A stretch of 64,000 nucleotides of DNA from Capnocytophaga periodontitidis (GTDB lineage Bacteria > Bacteroidota > Bacteroidia > Flavobacteriales > Flavobacteriaceae), in the NCBI RefSeq assembly GCF_016126015.1, contig NZ_JAEFDB010000003.1, positions 124,001-188,000 of the forward strand, written 5' to 3'. The notes under the pieces are model-generated. The model searched no databases, was not told where the DNA came from, and saw only the letters and a program-made list of their open reading frames with translations. Position 1 is the stretch's first letter. Every line of letters starts with the position of its first letter. Below are positions 25,199-35,362 of the stretch, in pieces. The translations under genes and the position numbers were made by a program.

Positions 25199-25864
25199 AT
25201 GACCTTATCAGAAGAAAACCACTTGAAAGCTATCTTTCACCTCTATGCCGAAACTAAACAGGCTGTGAGTACCAATGCTATTGCCGAAGTGATGAACACC
25301 AAAGCTTCATCAGTAACTGATATGCTCAAAAAATTAGCCGAAAAACAACTTATCAACTATGTCAAATATCAAGGTGTTACACTCTCCAAAAAAGGCTATC
25401 AAAGAGCTGTTAGCATCATTCGCAAACACCGTTTGTGGGAAGTGTTTTTAGTAGAAAAACTTAATTTCTCGTGGGACGAAGTTCACGAAATAGCCGAAGA
25501 ACTCGAACATATACAATCCGATAAACTCATCGAACGCCTCGACGCTTTCTTAGGATTCCCTAAAAAAGACCCTCACGGCGACCCTATCCCTAATAAAGAA
25601 GGTGTCTTCTCTACCACCGTCCAAACCCTTCTCAGCGAACTCAAACAAGGTGATAAAGGGGTCTGTGCCGCCGTAAAAAATACCTCTAAAGAGTTTTTGG
25701 TGTATCTCAACAAAATGAACATCGCTTTGGGTGATGAAATAGAAGTACTCAGCAAAGAACCTTTTGACGACTCTATGTTCCTGCTGGTAAATGATAAACA
25801 TATCAACCTCTCTGCAATGGTTTGCAGAAATATATATGTCAATGGAAATACTAAAGAAAAATGA
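25199..25864 (+). CDS. DtxR/MntR-family metal-dependent repressor
   Basis: 221 residues. Winged helix 1-60 (VSTNAIAEVMNTKASSVTDM recognition region), a dimer and metal-binding domain with HRLWEVFLVEKLNFSW and EELEHIQSDKLIERLDAFLG (His/Glu ligands), and a C-terminal SH3/FeoA-like domain (150-217). The typical target is manganese or iron transport genes, absent here. It ends with ATGA overlap onto the next gene, so the two are coupled. Confidence 0.85.
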   Translation: MTLSEENHLKAIFHLYAETKQAVSTNAIAEVMNTKASSVTDMLKKLAEKQLINYVKYQGVTLSKKGYQRAVSIIRKHRLWEVFLVEKLNFSWDEVHEIAEELEHIQSDKLIERLDAFLGFPKKDPHGDPIPNKEGVFSTTVQTLLSELKQGDKGVCAAVKNTSKEFLVYLNKMNIALGDEIEVLSKEPFDDSMFLLVNDKHINLSAMVCRNIYVNGNTKEK

Positions 25865-26640
25865 ATAAGAAAAAACTAACCCTCATTATAGCCCTTATTG
25901 CTGTAATAATAGCTGGCGCTTACTGCACCTATAATTATTTTAGTAAACTCCGCTTTGAAGAAATAACCATAGAACGTAGCGAAGAAAATTGCGACGACGA
26001 TTGCTTCTCTGTGAGCTTGAATTATTTGCATTGTAAAGGCAATAGCGAGTTCGCCCAAAATTTCAATAAAGAAATTGAGATGCAAATTTCTAATTTCCTC
26101 CTTTCCAACGAAGATACGCTCCAAGTAGAAGGCATCAGTGTCGAAAAAGCCTTGGATAGTTTGAGCAACGATTACTACAAACTCCACGGCCATTTCCCCG
26201 AGCTCCCAGCTTTCGAGTTCATCGTTACTGATAGCATTATGTGGAAAAATACCAAAATGCTCTCTTTGGTATCTAATCGCTATGCCTCTACAGGTGAAGC
26301 TCAACCTACACAAACAAAAGTATTTACTAACTTTACCCTCGATGATGGCGAGGTAATTACAAACGAAAATCTCTTTACCGATGAACAAAAAGTAACTCAA
26401 ATTGCCGAACGTTACTTCAAAAAAGCAAAAGAAACCGCTACAATTACTCCTTTAAACGATAAAAAATTCGATTTTGAAGATGGAGTATTTTCCCTCCCTA
26501 ACAAAATGGGAATCGCTACCGATGCCCTCATTTTGTACTACGACCCTTTTGAAATCGCTCCTTATGTAGATGTGCCTTTTGAAGTAAAAGTACCCATCAA
26601 AGAGATTATGCCTTATCTTACTTTTGCCGATGATAAATAA
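25861..26640 (+). CDS. DUF3298/RsiV-like envelope protein
   Basis: 259 residues. N-terminal membrane anchor (about 5-23), then a periplasmic domain. The middle TLQVEGISVEKALDSLSNDY and C-terminal block VFSLPNKMGIATDALILYYD with PFEIAPYVDVPFEVKVPI are the DUF3298/PdaC-C signature. A Cys pair sits at NCDDDCF. The fold binds peptidoglycan or lysozyme-like proteins in RsiV, but the role here is unknown. Coupled to the DtxR gene by ATGA overlap. Confidence 0.7.
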   Translation: MNKKKLTLIIALIAVIIAGAYCTYNYFSKLRFEEITIERSEENCDDDCFSVSLNYLHCKGNSEFAQNFNKEIEMQISNFLLSNEDTLQVEGISVEKALDSLSNDYYKLHGHFPELPAFEFIVTDSIMWKNTKMLSLVSNRYASTGEAQPTQTKVFTNFTLDDGEVITNENLFTDEQKVTQIAERYFKKAKETATITPLNDKKFDFEDGVFSLPNKMGIATDALILYYDPFEIAPYVDVPFEVKVPIKEIMPYLTFADDK

Positions 26641-26641
26641 T

Positions 26642-27346
26642 ATGAAAGAACAATTAACAACACTCCATAATGCTCTCCTGCAAAAAAACGAAGTAGAAGG
26701 TCTCGCTTTCTTAGCTCAACAATTCCCCAATGAAATTGTCTTTTCTACCAGTTTTGGATTAGAAGATCAAGCAGTTAGTCACCTTATTTTGGCAAACCAA
26801 ATCCCTATCAGTATCTTTACTTTGGATACAGGGCGCTTGTTCAACGAAACTTACTCCGTTTGGGAAAGTACCAATGAACGTTATCACACTTACATTCAAC
26901 CTTATTACCCTAAAGCAAACGATATAGAAGAATACGTACATAAAAACGGACCGCTCTCTTTCTACCGCTCTGTCGAACTCCGCAAAGAGTGCTGCCATAT
27001 CCGTAAGGTAGAACCTCTCAGTCGCGCGCTCAAAGGTAAAAAAGTGTGGGTTACAGGCTTGCGTGCCGACCAAAGTACAGCCCGCAAAGATCTTCCAATA
27101 CTCGAGTGGGACGATACCTATCACCTATTTAAGTATAATCCTATTCTCCATTGGACTTTTGAGGATACAAAAGCTTTCATCAAAGCACATAATATCCCCT
27201 ACAACGTGTTGCACGACAAAGGTTTTGTAAGTATCGGATGTGCCCCTTGTACCCGCGCTATCAAAGAAGGTGAAGATTTCCGCGCTGGCCGCTGGTGGTG
27301 GGAAAGTAACAGCAAAAAAGAATGCGGACTCCACGAACACAAATAA
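26642..27346 (+). CDS. cysH: APS/PAPS reductase
   Basis: 234 residues from ATG 26642. Nucleotide-binding motif VFSTSFGLEDQAV (about 32-44), IFTLDTGRLF, the di-Cys KECCHIRKVEPL (about 116-127), VTGLRADQS, then GCAPCTRAIKEGEDFRAGRW and the tail Cys in KECGLHEHK. Presence of CC and CxxC indicates the [4Fe-4S] form that reduces adenylyl sulfate. No other sulfate-assimilation gene is near, so the substrate choice (APS versus PAPS) is an inference from the cysteines. Confidence 0.9.
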   Translation: MKEQLTTLHNALLQKNEVEGLAFLAQQFPNEIVFSTSFGLEDQAVSHLILANQIPISIFTLDTGRLFNETYSVWESTNERYHTYIQPYYPKANDIEEYVHKNGPLSFYRSVELRKECCHIRKVEPLSRALKGKKVWVTGLRADQSTARKDLPILEWDDTYHLFKYNPILHWTFEDTKAFIKAHNIPYNVLHDKGFVSIGCAPCTRAIKEGEDFRAGRWWWESNSKKECGLHEHK

Positions 27347-27387
27347 ATCAACAAATAAGCAAATCGCCAAATCGACAAATTGATAAT

Positions 27388-29160
27388 ATGACTTTTTTCA
27401 AAACCCTCTTAGCTACAATCCTCGGATTCTTCATCTCTATGGGAATATGCCTCCTCCTATTCCTCATCTTCATCTCTATGATGATAGGTTCAGTAGTAGG
27501 AAGTTCCTCTGGCGATGAAATAACCGTAAAGGATAATTCAGTATTGGAACTTGCTTTCAACGAGCCACTTACCGACTATAGTGAGCGCATTAGCTTCAAA
27601 GATTTTGATTATATCTCTCAGTCTTACAACGGATTGAACACTACTCTAAAAGCTATTCAAAAAGCCAAAAACGATAAACGTATCAAAGGTATTTACCTCA
27701 AAAGTACGGGCAACATCGGGGGGTTAGCGTTCGCTCAAGAACTCCGTAAAGCCTTAATCGATTTCAAATCTTCTGGTAAATTCGTCTTAGCCTATAACGA
27801 CGAAGTTTCTCAACTTGATTACTACCTTCAAAGTGTCGCCGATAAAATTTATATAAGTCAGCTCGGAAGCGTTGCTCTCCGCGGTCTCTCTTCCGAAGTG
27901 CTCTTCTTCAAAGGTTTGCAAGAAAAAACAGGAATCCAAATGGAAGTAATTCGCCACGGTAAATACAAAAGCGCTGTCGAACCTTTCTTAGATAATAAAA
28001 TGAGCGACAACAACCGCTTGCAAATCACACAACTGCTCAATGCAATGTGGAGTGTTATCGCTGCCGATATCGCCCAAAGCCGCAATATCTCTGTCGATAA
28101 ACTCAACGAAATCGCTACAAATGTAGGCGGACGTACTGCCCAGCTCGCTAAAAACAACGGACTCGTAGACGATATCCTTTTTCGAGATGAGTTCGAGAAA
28201 ATTATATGCGATAAAACAGGTAGCAAAAGTATTGACAAAGTAGATTTTATCAATATAGAAGACTATGCCGAAGCTGTGATAGGTAAAAACTCAAGCCATA
28301 AAACTAAAGATAAAATCGCTGTGATTTACGCCGATGGTGAAATTATGCAAGGCGAGGGGCGTGCCGAAGTAGTGGGCAACGAAACTATTATCCGTGCTTT
28401 GCGCAAAGCCGCCGATAAAAAAGAAGTAAAAGCAATCGTTCTTCGTATCAATTCCCCCGGTGGTGATGCCTTAGCTTCAGAGCTGATGCATCGCGAAATA
28501 GAAATCACTAAAAAGAAGAAGAAGGTATATGTATCTATGGGAAATTACGCCGCTTCAGGTGGCTATTATATAGCTTGCAATGCCAATCGCATCTTTGCTG
28601 AAGCAGGTACCATTACAGGTTCTATCGGGGTGTTTGGAATGATTCCTAACGTAAATGCTTTAGCGACTAATTGGGGTATAACTGCCGAAACGGTGAGCAC
28701 TCACCCTAATGCTCAATGGTATAGCCCTTATCAAAAGCCTACTGAACAATTCAGAAAAGAAATGACTGAATCTATCGAACAGGTATATACTGTATTTTTA
28801 GACCGTGTAGCCAAAGGACGTGGAAAAACAGTAGCTCAAATAGACTCTATCGCACAAGGCAGGGTGTGGAGCGGTAAAGAAGCTCTTGCCAATGGTTTGG
28901 TAGACGAACTCGGCTCTCTTAACGATGCCATCGCCTATGCCGCTAAAGATAACGGACTTAAAGAGTATCGCACGATTTCTTATCCTATATTCGAGATGGA
29001 TTTCAAAACAATGTTCCGCCGTTTTGGTGCTCAGTTAAGAGGAAATAACCTGCGTGACGAAATGGGGGTAGAAGCTTATGAAGTATATCAGCAGATAAAA
29101 CGCATCGCCCAACAACGCGGCATACAAGCCCGTTTAGAATATGATGTGAAACTGAAATAG
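27388..29160 (+). CDS. sppA: Signal peptide peptidase SppA (67-kDa type)
   Basis: 590 residues from ATG 27388. One N-terminal membrane segment (about 3-30), and two S49 domains. The catalytic dyad is Lys in IRHGKYKSAVEPF (about 192) and Ser in NYAASGGYYIACNA (about 390), in the arrangement of E. coli SppA. A CAAAT-GACAAAT-type repeat lies before the start. It degrades cleaved signal peptides and other membrane peptides. Confidence 0.93.
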   Translation: MTFFKTLLATILGFFISMGICLLLFLIFISMMIGSVVGSSSGDEITVKDNSVLELAFNEPLTDYSERISFKDFDYISQSYNGLNTTLKAIQKAKNDKRIKGIYLKSTGNIGGLAFAQELRKALIDFKSSGKFVLAYNDEVSQLDYYLQSVADKIYISQLGSVALRGLSSEVLFFKGLQEKTGIQMEVIRHGKYKSAVEPFLDNKMSDNNRLQITQLLNAMWSVIAADIAQSRNISVDKLNEIATNVGGRTAQLAKNNGLVDDILFRDEFEKIICDKTGSKSIDKVDFINIEDYAEAVIGKNSSHKTKDKIAVIYADGEIMQGEGRAEVVGNETIIRALRKAADKKEVKAIVLRINSPGGDALASELMHREIEITKKKKKVYVSMGNYAASGGYYIACNANRIFAEAGTITGSIGVFGMIPNVNALATNWGITAETVSTHPNAQWYSPYQKPTEQFRKEMTESIEQVYTVFLDRVAKGRGKTVAQIDSIAQGRVWSGKEALANGLVDELGSLNDAIAYAAKDNGLKEYRTISYPIFEMDFKTMFRRFGAQLRGNNLRDEMGVEAYEVYQQIKRIAQQRGIQARLEYDVKLK

Positions 29161-29195
29161 TTATGAAATTTAACACAAAATTAACATTTTTAAAC

Positions 29196-29226
29196 TTGCC
29201 TATCTCATTTTTATTACCTACATTTG
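29196..29226 (+). promoter_or_regulatory. Promoter of the 29255 gene
   Basis: TTG (29196-29198), 20-base spacer, TACATTTG (29219-29226). Confidence 0.7.
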
Positions 29227-29254
29227 TACAGAAAAACATTAAAACCTATCTATT

Positions 29255-29452
29255 ATGAAACGTGCAATGTTTGAATACACAAAAATGATTTTATCAAAGG
29301 TAAGTTTTGATCCAAACTTATTCTACAAAGAACTTAACAAAGCAATAGATAGACTATTGCCCTACGAAGTAGAAGAACTAAAAGTTTGGCTTGATGCCTA
29401 TACTAAAAATAAGCCCGAACTTTCACACTGCAAGGTGCTTATGGATAAATAA
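29255..29452 (+). CDS. Small conserved helical protein
   Basis: 65 residues, entirely helical: FEYTKMILSKVSFDPNLFYK, ELNKAIDRLLPYEVEELKVW, LDAYTKNKPEL. It has its own promoter and terminator. Small proteins with this sequence are found next to varied genes in Flavobacteriia, as far as I recall. Function unknown. Confidence 0.7.
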   Translation: MKRAMFEYTKMILSKVSFDPNLFYKELNKAIDRLLPYEVEELKVWLDAYTKNKPELSHCKVLMDK

Positions 29453-29456
29453 TAAT

Positions 29457-29486
29457 AAAGCTGCCTACGTAAGTAGGTAGCTTTTT
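29457..29486 (+). terminator. Terminator of the small helical protein gene
   Basis: AAAGCTGCCTAC pairs with GTAGGTAGCTTT (one G-T), then TTC. Confidence 0.85.
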
Positions 29487-29511
29487 CTTACTTCTTACCT
29501 CTTATCTAAAA

Positions 29512-30321
29512 ATGAACATCACTAGTACTCAAAACCCCCTAATAAAAAAAATCGCTCTTTTGAGTGAAAAATCACGCGAACGCAAAAAACAAAGTTTATG
29601 TGTAGTAGAAGGCGCACGCGAAATACGTTTGGCTTTACAAGGTAACTATACCCTTGAAACGCTCTTGTATCAACCTGATATCTTCAGTGAAGGGCAACTC
29701 ACCGAATTGCTCGGTTATACTACCCAAAAACTCACGCCTATTGCTATCAGCAAAGAAGTGTATGAGAAGATTAGCTATCGCAGTTCTACTGAGGGGGTGA
29801 TTGCTTTAGTACAAGTGAAAAAGCACGGCTTAGGTACTTTGGTATTCAAAAATGAAAAACCCTTGCTATTAGTAGCCGAAGCTCCCGAAAAACCAGGAAA
29901 TATAGGGGCGCTCCTCCGTACTGCCGATGCTGCTCATATAGATGCTGTGATTATCGCCAACCCTAAAACCGACCTCTACAACCCCAATATCATCCGCTCG
30001 AGTGTAGGCTGTGTGTTTACGGTGCCTATCGCTACGGGCACTACTGCCGAGGTCATTGATTTTCTGAAAGCTAAAAACATCAGCAGTTATTGTGCGGCTC
30101 TCACAGCATCTAAGCCTTACTACGAAGTGTCGTTTAGCGAAGGCTCAGCCATAGTAGTAGGCACTGAAGACCAAGGTCTCACCGATGAATGGCTCACTCA
30201 TAGTACCCAAAATATCATCATCCCAATGGAAGGCGTAATCGATTCTATGAATGTATCAGTAGCCGCTGCTGTACTCATCTTTGAAGCAAAACGCCAAAGG
30301 GTAATGACGAACTACGAATAA
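29512..30321 (+). CDS. SpoU/TrmH-family RNA methyltransferase (second copy)
   Basis: 269 residues with an N-terminal RNA-binding extension and the SPOUT domain: VAEAPEKPGNIGALLRTADA (about 123-142), IVVGTEDQGLTDEWL (about 220-234) and PMEGVIDSMNVSVAAAVLIF (about 242-261). Lower similarity to the one at 7288, so the two likely modify different sites. Start at 29512 fits the usual length of about 260 residues. No partner gene. Confidence 0.9.
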   Translation: MNITSTQNPLIKKIALLSEKSRERKKQSLCVVEGAREIRLALQGNYTLETLLYQPDIFSEGQLTELLGYTTQKLTPIAISKEVYEKISYRSSTEGVIALVQVKKHGLGTLVFKNEKPLLLVAEAPEKPGNIGALLRTADAAHIDAVIIANPKTDLYNPNIIRSSVGCVFTVPIATGTTAEVIDFLKAKNISSYCAALTASKPYYEVSFSEGSAIVVGTEDQGLTDEWLTHSTQNIIIPMEGVIDSMNVSVAAAVLIFEAKRQRVMTNYE

Positions 30322-30333
30322 CAAATTACGAAT

Positions 30334-31812
30334 ATGAAACACCTCATAACAATCCTTTTTCTATTCTTTTGTAGTTTATCACTGCAAGCGCAATATACCT
30401 TGCCTTCTTCTCAGATAGATGTTATAGCCTATGATTCTAAGGGGTACTTCTATTTCTATCAGCAAAAAGGAGAAGATATGCTTTTGAGAATGCAGCTAAA
30501 TGAAGATAGAGAAAAAATTCAAGAAGAGAGTTGGTTGTCAAAACTCAGTTGGCACTCCACTGATAATCCCATTCTCTTTGATGAGCTCCAAAAGAAAGGA
30601 TTACAGTTGATTTATATAAAAGATATTCGCCCTACTCAATTCAAGGATTTTATTAAAAAAGATTTTACTTTTTTTGGGCAACTACGCGAATATACCACTA
30701 CTCCTAAAGTGAAATTTTTTAGTGAAAACTTAGGGGCTATACAACTCTTTTCTCGTAAAACTATTGAAGGAAAAGAATACTTTTTCCCCGATAGGCATTA
30801 TTTTTCTATCCCTTTAGTGCTAAAATTTAGTGACGAAAAAAAAGCTTATATGCTATATAATCACGCTATTATCATTCCCTTAAAAGATGAAAATAGATTT
30901 ATTACCGATTGGTTTAAAGGGGCTAATGTTCCATTAGAACCTACCTCACCTATTAAAGTTTCGTATTACGCAAATTTTAATAACTTCTATTCTAAAGGGA
31001 TGTTTATTTCTTACAAGCGCAACAACGGTTATGAGCTCATCAATAAGTTGGGGACTAAGTTGCTATCTCAAACTTATGATACACTCTATTTCAATGATTA
31101 TGCTATTGTAGGAAAGAAAGCCAATGAGTTCAGTGTGTATAATCTGTTATTGGAAAAACAACCTATAAAAGGAATAAAAGCACTCTATTTGTACAATAGC
31201 TATGATTATGTAGAGGTACTCAGCTCAAAAGGCGCTTATTATTATAGTCTTAGTGAAAAGAAACCACTGAGAAGAGTAGATATGAAATTAGGAAATTGGT
31301 GTCCTGTAGGTAAATACGACGTTTCGGTTACTATTGAAAAAGATACTACAGTTCCTCATCCTTATACATTACTGTTAGCATATCATATAGAAGGATTCCA
31401 AGATAAAAAAATCCCTCTTATAGACCGTACTGCCGACGAAGAACTTTCTCTGCTCAACTTAGGAGCTGAACTTCCTTTTATAAGAAAAGTAAAAACACCC
31501 TCAGGCTACTGTGTTGTAGTGAAGAAAAATGGAAAATACGGACTGATGAACTATCCATATCACGAAGATTCTCAACCTTTAGAGGCAAATGTACTACTTC
31601 CTATTACTTTTGACAAGATAGAAAAACGCGAAGATCAATTAGTATACATTTATAAAAATGGCAAAGTAGGTATCTATCCTGAGCAAGAAAAACCTTTATA
31701 CGATACGATTCAGCCCCAAACTCATTCTTTCTACCGCATTACTAAAAACGGCAAAAAAGGCTATCTTGATATTCGCACCTTTAAAGAATACTTTTTTAAC
31801 TATGAAAAATGA
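30334..31812 (+). CDS. Secreted WG-repeat-like protein
   Basis: 492 residues with an SPI signal (KHLITILFLFFCSLSLQAQ, about 2-20). C-terminal half contains three WG-like repeats: KKNGKYGLMNYP (about 394), YKNGKVGIYPEQ (about 444), TKNGKKGYLDIR (about 471), each of the K-NGK-G form, typical of small beta propeller or solenoid structures. N-terminal half is not recognised. Probable surface or periplasmic binding protein. Confidence 0.7.
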   Translation: MKHLITILFLFFCSLSLQAQYTLPSSQIDVIAYDSKGYFYFYQQKGEDMLLRMQLNEDREKIQEESWLSKLSWHSTDNPILFDELQKKGLQLIYIKDIRPTQFKDFIKKDFTFFGQLREYTTTPKVKFFSENLGAIQLFSRKTIEGKEYFFPDRHYFSIPLVLKFSDEKKAYMLYNHAIIIPLKDENRFITDWFKGANVPLEPTSPIKVSYYANFNNFYSKGMFISYKRNNGYELINKLGTKLLSQTYDTLYFNDYAIVGKKANEFSVYNLLLEKQPIKGIKALYLYNSYDYVEVLSSKGAYYYSLSEKKPLRRVDMKLGNWCPVGKYDVSVTIEKDTTVPHPYTLLLAYHIEGFQDKKIPLIDRTADEELSLLNLGAELPFIRKVKTPSGYCVVVKKNGKYGLMNYPYHEDSQPLEANVLLPITFDKIEKREDQLVYIYKNGKVGIYPEQEKPLYDTIQPQTHSFYRITKNGKKGYLDIRTFKEYFFNYEK

Positions 31813-31817
31813 AATAC

Positions 31818-31856
31818 AAAAAGCTGTCAAACATTTCTTTGTTAGACAGCTTTTTT
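31818..31856. terminator. Bidirectional terminator between 30334 gene and dapD
   Basis: AAAAGCTGTC pairs with GACAGCTTTT, extended by inner AACA/TGTT, with T and A tracts. A TTACCTGTTACTTGTTGCC repeat follows. Confidence 0.85.
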
Positions 31857-31882
31857 GTTACCTGTTACTTGTTGCCTGTTAC

Positions 31883-32698
31883 CTAAACAGAAACTCCGTA
31901 TTCTCTTAGAGCATCGTTTAGTGAAGTTTTCTTATCGGTTGAGGCTTTGCGCTGCCCGATGATAAGGGCACAAGGCACTTGGTAATCGCCAGCAGGGAAG
32001 TGCTTGGTGTAACTACCAGGAATAACTACCGAACGTTCAGGTACATAGCCTTTCAGTTCTTTAGGTTCGCTACCCGTTACATCAATGATTTTAGTAGAGG
32101 CTGTAAGCACTACATTAGCACCAAGTACCGCTTCTTTGCCTACACGCACTCCTTCTACCAAGATACAACGCGACCCGATGAAAGCCCCATCTTCTACTAT
32201 CACGGGAGCTGCTTGCAAGGGTTCTAATACACCTCCTACACCTACGCCACCACTCAGGTGCACGTGCTTACCTATTTGAGCGCAACTACCCACAGTAGCC
32301 CACGTATCTACCATTGTACCTTCATCTACATACGCCCCTATATTCACATAGCTGGGCATCAGTATAGCTCCTTTGGCGATAAAAGCACCACGGCGTGCTA
32401 CAGCAGGTGGTACTACGCGCACTCCTTTCTCATCATAATTATGCTTGAGCGGAATTTTATCGTGATACTCAAAAATACCCACCTCTACAGGTTTCATATT
32501 CTGAATAGGGAAGTACAACACTACGGCTTTCTTTACCCATTCGTTTACTTTCCAGTCATTGGCAGTAGGCTCGGCTACTCGCAGCTGCCCTAAATCTAAG
32601 AGGTGAATGACCTCGCGGATAGTCTGCTGTACGATTTCCTCGCGAAGCAATGAGCGATTTTCCCACGCTTCATCTATTAGTTGTTTTAAGTGTTCCAT
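31883..32698 (-). CDS. dapD: Tetrahydrodipicolinate N-succinyltransferase
   Basis: 271 residues. N-terminal helical domain, then a left-handed beta-helix of hexapeptide repeats (VDEGTMVDTWATVGSCAQIG and GVGGVLEPLQAAPVIVEDGA), and the C-terminal ALIIGQRKASTDKKTSLNDA. Catalyses the acylation step of lysine/diaminopimelate synthesis. Ends 6 bases before valS (convergence of the same strand), so co-transcribed with valS. Confidence 0.95.
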   Translation of the reverse strand: MEHLKQLIDEAWENRSLLREEIVQQTIREVIHLLDLGQLRVAEPTANDWKVNEWVKKAVVLYFPIQNMKPVEVGIFEYHDKIPLKHNYDEKGVRVVPPAVARRGAFIAKGAILMPSYVNIGAYVDEGTMVDTWATVGSCAQIGKHVHLSGGVGVGGVLEPLQAAPVIVEDGAFIGSRCILVEGVRVGKEAVLGANVVLTASTKIIDVTGSEPKELKGYVPERSVVIPGSYTKHFPAGDYQVPCALIIGQRKASTDKKTSLNDALREYGVSV

Positions 32699-32704
32699 TT
32701 GTTA

Positions 32705-35338
32705 TTATTTTGATAAGGTTGCAATTGCTTTTTCAATAGTTGCTATTTTAGCGAGCGCATCGGCTTCTTTTTTGCGCTCGATATCTACTACTTGAGCTGG
32801 CGCTGAATTTACAAACTTTTCATTAGAAAGTTTCTTGCGCACTGACGCCAAAAAGCCTTGTGCGTGGTCTAATTCTTTCTGTAGTTTTTTAAGTTCTTCT
32901 TCTACATTGACCGCTCCCCCCATAGGGATAAAGTACTCATTAGCTTTTACGCGGAAAGACATTGCACCTTCTATGGCTGTACTTACTTCGGTAATAGCCT
33001 CAAGTCCGCCCATTTTGCTAAGTACCACATCAAAACGATTGCTCATTTGCTCTTTGTTTAATACCGAAAGGCTAAGCGGTGTTTTGAAAGGTATATTCTT
33101 CTCTTTGCGCACCGTGCGGATACCTGCTATCACTTCGGCGGCAAAATCAAATTCTGCCAATAGTTTTTCGTCGTACGGCTGTACGATGGGGTAGGTAGCC
33201 ACGATAAGAGCTTGTTCAGGGGTACGAGGTGCTAAACTTTGCCATATTTCCTCGGTAAGGAATGGCATAAAGGGGTGAAGGAGTTTTAGTAAATTCTCAA
33301 AAGCGATTACCACGCCCTCGTAAGTTGCTTTGTCCATTGGTTTGCCGTATTCGGGTTTTACCATTTCCAAAAGCCACGCACAGAAGTCGTCCCAAGCGAG
33401 TTTATAGATTGCCATTAGGGCATCGGAAATACGATATTTTTCGAAATGGTCTTCTACCTCAGTAAGCACGGCGTTGAACTTGGCATCGAACCACTGCAAA
33501 GCGAGCTTAGATGCCGCTGGTTGGTCGACTGTATCGACCTGCCAACCTTTCACCAATTGGAAAGCATTCCACAATTTGTTACCAAATCCTTTTCCTTGCT
33601 GACAAAGGGCTTCGTCAAACAGCAAGTCATTACCTGCTGCCGATGAGAGCAAGAGCCCCACGCGCACGCCATCAGCACCGTAGTCGGCGATGAGTTTGAG
33701 CGCATCGGGTGAGTTACCTAAAGATTTAGACATCTTGCGGCGTTGCTTGTCGCGTACCAATCCAGTAAGATACACATTGCTAAACGGACGCTCGCCTTTG
33801 TACTCAAAGCCTGCTACGATCATTCGGGTTACCCAGAAGAAAAGGATATCAGGTCCTGTTACCAAATCGTTGGTTGGGTAATAATACTCAATTTCAGGAT
33901 TATTAGGCTCTAAAATACCGTTGAACACACTCATTGGCCACAGCCAAGACGAGAACCAAGTATCGAGGGCATCTTCATCTTGTCGCAAATCGGCTTCAGT
34001 AAGATGAGCATTGCCACTCTTTTCTTTAGCCAATACAAGAGCTTCTGCCTTAGTTTTGGCTACTACAAATTGGTCTTTGCCCTCGCCGTAGTAGTAAGCA
34101 GGAATCTGTTGTCCCCACCACAATTGGCGTGAGATATTCCAATCGCGTACGTTCTCTACCCAATGGCGATAAGTATTCTCGAACTTTTTGGGATATAGTT
34201 TGATGCTTTCGTCTTCCAATACCGCCTTGATAGCTGGCTGGATAAGGGTGTCCATTTTTAGGAACCACTGGTCGGAAAGGCGGGGTTCTATCACGGCTTT
34301 GGTACGCTCGGATGTCCCCACTTTATTAGTATAAGTCTCTTTTTTAGCGAGTAAGTTTTTTTCTTCTAATTCGGCTACTATCTCTTTGCGCACTACAAAT
34401 CGGTCTTTGCCAGCATAGTGTAAACCGTAGTGATTAAGGGTTGCATCATCATTGAAAATGTCAATTACTTCCAACTGATGTTTGTCGCCCAAAACCTTGT
34501 CGTTAGGGTCGTGAGCAGGGGTTACTTTCAGGCAACCTGTACCAAACTCTACATCTACGTACTCATCTTCAATAATCGGAATCACGCGGTTGCAGATAGG
34601 TACAATCGCTTTTTTGCCTCTGAGGTGTTGCCAACGCTCATCGTTAGGGTTGATGCAGATAGCCGTATCACCAAAAATGGTTTCAGGGCGTGTTGTAGCA
34701 ATCACGAGGTGCTCATTCGTCCCTTCAATTTGATATTTCAAATGATACAAAAATCCTTGACGTTCTTCGTAAATCACCTCTTCATCAGAAAGGGTAGTTT
34801 TAGCCTCTGGATCCCAGTTCACCATACGGTGACCGCGGTATATCTGTCCTTTGTTGTACAAATCTACAAACACTTTGATAACCGAAGCCGAAAGCTCCTC
34901 GTCCATAGTGAATTTAGTGCGCTCCCAGTCGCAAGAGCAACCCAATTTTTTGAGTTGTTCGAGGATTACCCCACCGTATTGGTGTGTCCATTCCCACGCG
35001 TGTACGAGGAATTCCTCGCGAGTGAGGTCGGATTTCTTTATACCTTGTTCTTTGAGTTTGGCTACCACTTTGGCTTCTGTTGCAATCGAAGCGTGGTCGG
35101 TACCTGGTACCCAGCAAGCATTGAAGCCTTTGAGGCGCGCACGGCGAATAAGCACATCTTGAATGGTGTTGTTGAGCATGTGCCCCATATGGAGTACCCC
35201 TGTAACGTTAGGGGGCGGAATCACAATGGTGTAGGGAGTACGCTTATCGGGGGTTGAGTGAAAATAGTTGTGGGCAAGCCAATAGGCATACCATTTTTCT
35301 TCTAATTCTGTAGGATTGTATTTTTTAGGTTCTGTCAT
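32705..35338 (-). CDS. valS: Valyl-tRNA synthetase
   Basis: 877 residues, class I. HIGH motif as HMGH in [15 protein letters not shown] (about 39-53), CP1 editing domain (about 200-330), KMSKS at about 534-538 ([13 protein letters not shown]), anticodon-binding domain and C-terminal coiled coil ([20 protein letters not shown]). Standard length. AT-rich sequence before the start holds no clear promoter. Confidence 0.97.
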   Translation of the reverse strand: MTEPKKYNPTELEEKWYAYWLAHNYFHSTPDKRTPYTIVIPPPNVTGVLHMGHMLNNTIQDVLIRRARLKGFNACWVPGTDHASIATEAKVVAKLKEQGIKKSDLTREEFLVHAWEWTHQYGGVILEQLKKLGCSCDWERTKFTMDEELSASVIKVFVDLYNKGQIYRGHRMVNWDPEAKTTLSDEEVIYEERQGFLYHLKYQIEGTNEHLVIATTRPETIFGDTAICINPNDERWQHLRGKKAIVPICNRVIPIIEDEYVDVEFGTGCLKVTPAHDPNDKVLGDKHQLEVIDIFNDDATLNHYGLHYAGKDRFVVRKEIVAELEEKNLLAKKETYTNKVGTSERTKAVIEPRLSDQWFLKMDTLIQPAIKAVLEDESIKLYPKKFENTYRHWVENVRDWNISRQLWWGQQIPAYYYGEGKDQFVVAKTKAEALVLAKEKSGNAHLTEADLRQDEDALDTWFSSWLWPMSVFNGILEPNNPEIEYYYPTNDLVTGPDILFFWVTRMIVAGFEYKGERPFSNVYLTGLVRDKQRRKMSKSLGNSPDALKLIADYGADGVRVGLLLSSAAGNDLLFDEALCQQGKGFGNKLWNAFQLVKGWQVDTVDQPAASKLALQWFDAKFNAVLTEVEDHFEKYRISDALMAIYKLAWDDFCAWLLEMVKPEYGKPMDKATYEGVVIAFENLLKLLHPFMPFLTEEIWQSLAPRTPEQALIVATYPIVQPYDEKLLAEFDFAAEVIAGIRTVRKEKNIPFKTPLSLSVLNKEQMSNRFDVVLSKMGGLEAITEVSTAIEGAMSFRVKANEYFIPMGGAVNVEEELKKLQKELDHAQGFLASVRKKLSNEKFVNSAPAQVVDIERKKEADALAKIATIEKAIATLSK

Positions 35339-35362
35339 ACGTATCGATTTGTCGATTTGCTA

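Noticed and set aside
34430-35257. Long plus-strand frame opposite valS
   Set aside because: It has no domain and valS is certain on the other strand.
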